DNA of 64,000 nucleotides from positions 1 to 64,000 of the forward strand of contig NZ_MLYP01000043.1 in assembly GCF_001866645.1 (NCBI RefSeq), written 5' to 3'. The first letter of the stretch is position 1. The number at the start of each line of letters is the position of its first letter. The position numbers and the translations under genes are program-made. Under the pieces are notes generated by a model. It worked only from the letters and a program-made list of their open reading frames with translations, searched no databases and was not told where the DNA came from. This document shows positions 60,774 through 64,000 of this stretch, piece after piece. This DNA comes from Streptomyces colonosanans. Lineage in GTDB: Bacteria > Actinomycetota > Actinomycetes > Streptomycetales > Streptomycetaceae.

Positions 60774-61910
60774 GTGGCCACGGACTACTACGCCGTACTC
60801 GGCGTACGCCGCGATGCGTCACAGGATGAGATCAAGAAGGCGTTCCGCCGGCTCGCGCGCGAGCTGCACCCGGACGTCAACCCCGATCCGAAGACGCAGG
60901 AGCGGTTCAAGGAGATCAACGCCGCGTACGAGGTGCTCTCGGACCCGCAGAAGAAGCAGGTCTACGACCTCGGCGGCGACCCGCTGTCCCAGGCGGGCGG
61001 CGCCGGTGCGGGCGGCTTCGGCGCGGGCGGTTTCGGAAACTTCTCCGACATCATGGACGCGTTCTTCGGCACGGCGTCGCAGCGCGGCCCGCGCTCGCGT
61101 ACCCGCCGGGGCCAGGACGCCATGATCCGGCTGGAGATCGAGCTCGACGAGGCGGCCTTCGGCACGACGAAGGACATCCAGGTCGACACGGCCGTCGTCT
61201 GCAACACCTGCAACGGCGAGGGCGCCGCGCCCGGCACCGCCGCGCAGACCTGTGACATGTGCCGCGGCCGCGGTGAGGTCTCCCAGGTCACGCGGTCCTT
61301 CCTGGGCCAGGTCATGACGTCCCGGCCGTGCCCGCAGTGCCAGGGCTTCGGCACGGTCGTCCCCAACCCCTGCCCGGAGTGCGCGGGCGACGGGCGAGTG
61401 CGTTCCCGCAGGACGCTCACCGTCAAGATCCCGGCCGGCGTCGACAACGGCACGCGGATCCAGCTCGCGGGCGAAGGCGAGGTCGGCCCCGGCGGCGGCC
61501 CCGCCGGCGACCTGTACGTCGAGGTCCACGAACTGCCGCACCCGGTCTTCCAGCGCCGCGGCGACGACCTGCACTGCACGGTCACCATTCCGATGACGGC
61601 GGCGGCCCTCGGCACGAAGGTCCCGCTGGAGACACTGGACGGCCTGGAGGAGGTCGACATCCGGCCCGGCACGCAGTCCGGGCAGTCGATCCCGCTGCAC
61701 AACCGAGGTGTCACGCATCTGCGCGGCGGCGGCCGGGGCGACCTGATCGTCCACGTCGAGGTTCAGACGCCGAGCAAGCTGGACGCGGAGCAGGAGCGAC
61801 TGCTGCGCGAGCTGGCGAAGCTGCGCGGCGAGGAACGGCCCCTGGGGCAGTTCCAGCCGGGGCAGCAAGGGCTGTTCTCGCGACTGAAGGACGCGTTCAA
61901 CGGACGATGA
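60774..61910 (+). CDS. dnaJ: Chaperone DnaJ
   Basis: The 378-residue co-chaperone has the J domain with HPD at residues 32-34, a Gly-rich linker, four CxxCxGxG zinc repeats (CNTCNGEG, CDMCRGRG, CPQCQGFG, CPECAGDG) and the substrate-binding C-terminus. The GTG start directly follows the hrcA stop. Streptomyces usually have another dnaJ in the dnaK operon; this is the hrcA-linked copy, often called dnaJ2. Confidence 0.96.
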   Translation: MATDYYAVLGVRRDASQDEIKKAFRRLARELHPDVNPDPKTQERFKEINAAYEVLSDPQKKQVYDLGGDPLSQAGGAGAGGFGAGGFGNFSDIMDAFFGTASQRGPRSRTRRGQDAMIRLEIELDEAAFGTTKDIQVDTAVVCNTCNGEGAAPGTAAQTCDMCRGRGEVSQVTRSFLGQVMTSRPCPQCQGFGTVVPNPCPECAGDGRVRSRRTLTVKIPAGVDNGTRIQLAGEGEVGPGGGPAGDLYVEVHELPHPVFQRRGDDLHCTVTIPMTAAALGTKVPLETLDGLEEVDIRPGTQSGQSIPLHNRGVTHLRGGGRGDLIVHVEVQTPSKLDAEQERLLRELAKLRGEERPLGQFQPGQQGLFSRLKDAFNGR

Positions 61911-62055
61911 CCCGGGCGGGGGCACCCTGCGCCGGTGAGACATCCGGCGCGGGGTGACTCTGTCGGCGCCCCGAACCTCTTGCCGCCCATTCCCTGACAC
62001 ATGCCGACGGAAGGCCGGATTCGGACCTGATCGCAGGACGTGACACGATGCCGTC

Positions 62056-63174
62056 ATGTCCTCCGCGCTGACCGATCTCCTTCGGTACCCGATCGTGCAG
62101 GCTCCCATGGCGGGCGGCGTCTCCGTACCCCAGCTCGCCGCCGCCGTGTCCGAGGCCGGCGGCCTGGGGTTCCTCGCCGGCGGGTACAAGACCGCCGACG
62201 GCATGTACCAGGAGATCAAGCAACTCCGCGGGCTCACGGGCCGCCCCTTCGGCGTGAACCTGTTCCTGCTGCAGCCGGAGCACCCCGGAGCAAGCACCGG
62301 TTCCACCGGAACCGCTGCCGCCACACCGCCCTCCGCCGCCGTCGAGGTCTACGCCGACCAGCTCGCCGGCGAGGCCGCCTGGTACAAGACCGAGCTGGGC
62401 GACCCCGACAGCGGCCGCGACGACGGCTACGACGCCAAACTCGCCGTCCTCCTCGACAATCCGGTGCCGGTGGTCTCCTTCCACTTCGGGACCCCCACCC
62501 CGGACGTCCTGGACTCGCTGCGCCGCGCGGGCACCCTCACCCTCGTCACCGCGACCACCGCAGAGGAGGCCCTCGCCGTGCAGCACGCGGGCGCCGACGC
62601 GGTGATCGTGCAGGGCGTCGAGGCCGGCGGCCACCAGGGCACCCACCGCGACAACACCGAGAACGACGGCTGCGGCATCGGGCTGCTCACACTGATCGCC
62701 CAGGTCCGCGAGACCGTGCGGATCCCGGTCGTCGCCGCCGGAGGCATCATGCGCGGCAGCCAGATCGCCGCCGCGCTCGCGGCGGGCGCGAGCGCGGCCC
62801 AGCTCGGCACCGCGTTCCTCGCCACGCCCGAGTCCGGCGCCCCCGCGCTGCACAAGCAGGCGCTGACCGACCCCCGGTTCGTCCGCACGGAGCTGACGCG
62901 CGCCTTCTCCGGGCGCCCGGCGCGAGCCCTGGTCAACCGCTTCATGCGCGAACACGGCCCGTACGCGCCCGCGGCGTACCCCGAGGTCAACCACCTCACC
63001 TCGCCGCTGCGCAAGGCGGCCGCCAAGGCGGGCGACGCGCAGGGTATGGCGCTGTACGCGGGGCAGGGCCACCGCATGGCCCGCGAACTGCCCGCCGGGG
63101 AACTGGTGGAGGTGCTGGCGGCGGAACTGGAGGCGGCCAGGACCGTGTTGTCGCAGGGAGGTGCGGACCGATGA
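62056..63174 (+). CDS. Nitronate monooxygenase family FMN protein
   Basis: The 372-residue TIM-barrel flavoprotein shows YPIVQAPMAGGVSVPQLAAAV at the start, VEAGGHQG with the catalytic-type His, VVAAGGIMRGSQIAAALAAGASAAQLGTAFL (in parts) for FMN phosphate binding. The family oxidises alkyl nitronates. It overlaps rsmE by ATGA. The reason for the pairing is not clear. Confidence 0.9.
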   Translation: MSSALTDLLRYPIVQAPMAGGVSVPQLAAAVSEAGGLGFLAGGYKTADGMYQEIKQLRGLTGRPFGVNLFLLQPEHPGASTGSTGTAAATPPSAAVEVYADQLAGEAAWYKTELGDPDSGRDDGYDAKLAVLLDNPVPVVSFHFGTPTPDVLDSLRRAGTLTLVTATTAEEALAVQHAGADAVIVQGVEAGGHQGTHRDNTENDGCGIGLLTLIAQVRETVRIPVVAAGGIMRGSQIAAALAAGASAAQLGTAFLATPESGAPALHKQALTDPRFVRTELTRAFSGRPARALVNRFMREHGPYAPAAYPEVNHLTSPLRKAAAKAGDAQGMALYAGQGHRMARELPAGELVEVLAAELEAARTVLSQGGADR

Positions 63175-63911
63175 CCGCTCCCGTGTTCGTCGTGGACCGA
63201 CTCGACGTGATCGGGCCGGAGTTCGTGCTCGACGGCTCCGAGGGGCGGCACGCCGTCTCGGTGAAGCGGCTGCGGCCCGGCGAGGACGTGGTCCTCACCG
63301 ACGGGCGCGGCCGGTGGGCCGAGGGCGTGGTGAAGGCCGCCGAGGGCAAGGACCGCCTGGTGGTCACGGACCTGGAGTCCGTTCACGAGGAGCCGCCTCA
63401 GTCCCCGCGCATCACCGTCGTCCAGGCCCTGCCCAAGGGGGACCGGGGCGAGCTGGCCGTGGAGACCATGACCGAGGTGGGCGTGGACGCGATCGTCCCC
63501 TGGGCGGCCTCCCGGTGCATCACGCAGTGGAAGGGCGAGCGCGGGGTGAAGGCGCTCGGCAAGTGGCGGGCCACCGCTCGTGAGGCCGGCAAGCAGTCCC
63601 GCCGCGTGCGCTTCCCGGACGTCGCGGACGCGGCGACCACCCGGCAGGTTGCCGCACTTCTTGCCAAAGCCGACTTCGCGGCGATCCTGCACGAGAGCGG
63701 CGACGAGCCCCTGGCGAGTGTGGAACTCCCCGCCGAAGGCGAGATCGTGCTGGTCGTCGGACCCGAAGGGGGCGTCTCCCCCGAGGAGTTGGCGCTGTTC
63801 GGGGAGGCGGGCGCGAGGGCGTTCCGGCTGGGGCGTACCGTCTTGCGTACCTCGACCGCCGGTACCGCGGCGGCCGCGCTGCTGCTCGGTCGTACGGGCC
63901 GCTGGTCCTGA
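63171..63911 (+). CDS. rsmE: 16S rRNA m3U1498 methyltransferase
   Basis: The 246-residue SPOUT enzyme methylates U1498 of 16S rRNA. N-terminal PUA-like region with EGRHAVSVKRLRPGEDVVLTDG (in parts), then the trefoil-knot motifs VVGPEGGVSPEEL and RLGRTVLRTSTAGTAA. GGGAGG lies 9 nt before the ATG. Coupled to the upstream gene. Confidence 0.95.
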   Translation: MTAPVFVVDRLDVIGPEFVLDGSEGRHAVSVKRLRPGEDVVLTDGRGRWAEGVVKAAEGKDRLVVTDLESVHEEPPQSPRITVVQALPKGDRGELAVETMTEVGVDAIVPWAASRCITQWKGERGVKALGKWRATAREAGKQSRRVRFPDVADAATTRQVAALLAKADFAAILHESGDEPLASVELPAEGEIVLVVGPEGGVSPEELALFGEAGARAFRLGRTVLRTSTAGTAAAALLLGRTGRWS

Positions 63912-63926
63912 TCCAGGGGGCGCACC

Positions 63927-64000
63927 ATGGAACTCGCCCAAGTACGGCTGCTTGTCTCGGACTTCGCCGCCTGCTATCGGTTCTACGCCGACGTCCTCGG
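63927..64000 (+). CDS. VOC-family (glyoxalase/dioxygenase) protein, 5' end only
   Basis: The window ends after 24 complete codons: MELAQVRLLVSDFAACYRFY begins the beta-alpha-beta module of vicinal-oxygen-chelate proteins (L-V-x-DF-x-x-x-x-x-FY). The rest lies outside. Confidence 0.75.
   Translation, partial: MELAQVRLLVSDFAACYRFYADVL

Overview
The window is high-GC DNA with near-saturated long open frames on both strands, many GTG starts and short Shine-Dalgarno spacings. Its gene order (galE, proB, proA, M48 peptidase, nadD, LCP protein, rsfS, phosphatase, tRNA-Ala, leuS, degV, comEA, comEC, holA, rpsT, lepA, hemW, DUF3097, hrcA, dnaJ, rsmE) is that of a Streptomyces core chromosome. All identifications come from reading the translated sequence; no database search was run.

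Layout. 0.5-8.5 kb: an anionic-glycopolymer (teichoic acid type) island with a GT4 glycosyltransferase facing two long GT2/CDP-glycerol-type polymerase fusions. 8.8-13.1 kb: galE, proline synthesis genes proB and proA, and a small conserved gene. 13.2-20.7 kb: two related single-pass membrane proteins, an M48 peptidase, a tiny membrane protein, nadD, a divergent LytR-CpsA-Psr protein, rsfS and a histidine phosphatase. 20.8-24.4 kb: two identical tRNA-Ala(GGC) genes flanking a 2.1 kb segment (SnoaL-like protein, divergent MarR regulator with a palindromic operator, two small Zn proteins), then a 5'-truncated NuoF-like pseudogene and a leucine attenuator. 24.5-35.8 kb: leuS (with a palindromic repeat inserted in frame), a membrane coiled-coil protein, degV, comEA-comEC, an arylamine N-acetyltransferase remnant, a YceI-family protein and holA.

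36.0-49.75 kb is an integrated element of about 13.76 kb between the convergent genes holA and rpsT. A 14 bp direct repeat lies at both ends. When the half-sites are recombined on paper they give attB-like and attP-like sites whose inverted arms are both centred on the same AA dinucleotide. The element encodes a 629-aa large serine integrase, a ribbon-helix-helix protein facing three copies of a palindromic operator, many small Cys-rich proteins, a terminase-small-subunit-like protein, an intact 1396-aa tape measure protein with a lytic transglycosylase domain, a minimal GntR regulator and a DUF397 protein. I see no large terminase, portal, capsid or lysis cassette. It is therefore a gutted prophage or a satellite-like element. 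Stem-loops stand 22-28 nt ahead of four of its start codons, a pattern that gene annotation alone does not explain.

49.8-64.0 kb returns to core genes: rpsT, lepA, an acyl-CoA synthetase, an anti-sigma-kinase/PP2C phosphatase, hemW, an Uma2 remnant, DUF3097, an MBL-fold protein, hrcA-dnaJ under a CIRCE element, a nitronate monooxygenase, rsmE and the start of a VOC-family gene.

Together the host genes cover envelope glycopolymer synthesis and attachment, proline and NAD synthesis, translation (leuS, rsfS, lepA, rpsT), DNA uptake-type proteins, replication (holA) and heat-shock control. Three host loci (NuoF-like, nat, Uma2) are visibly decaying.
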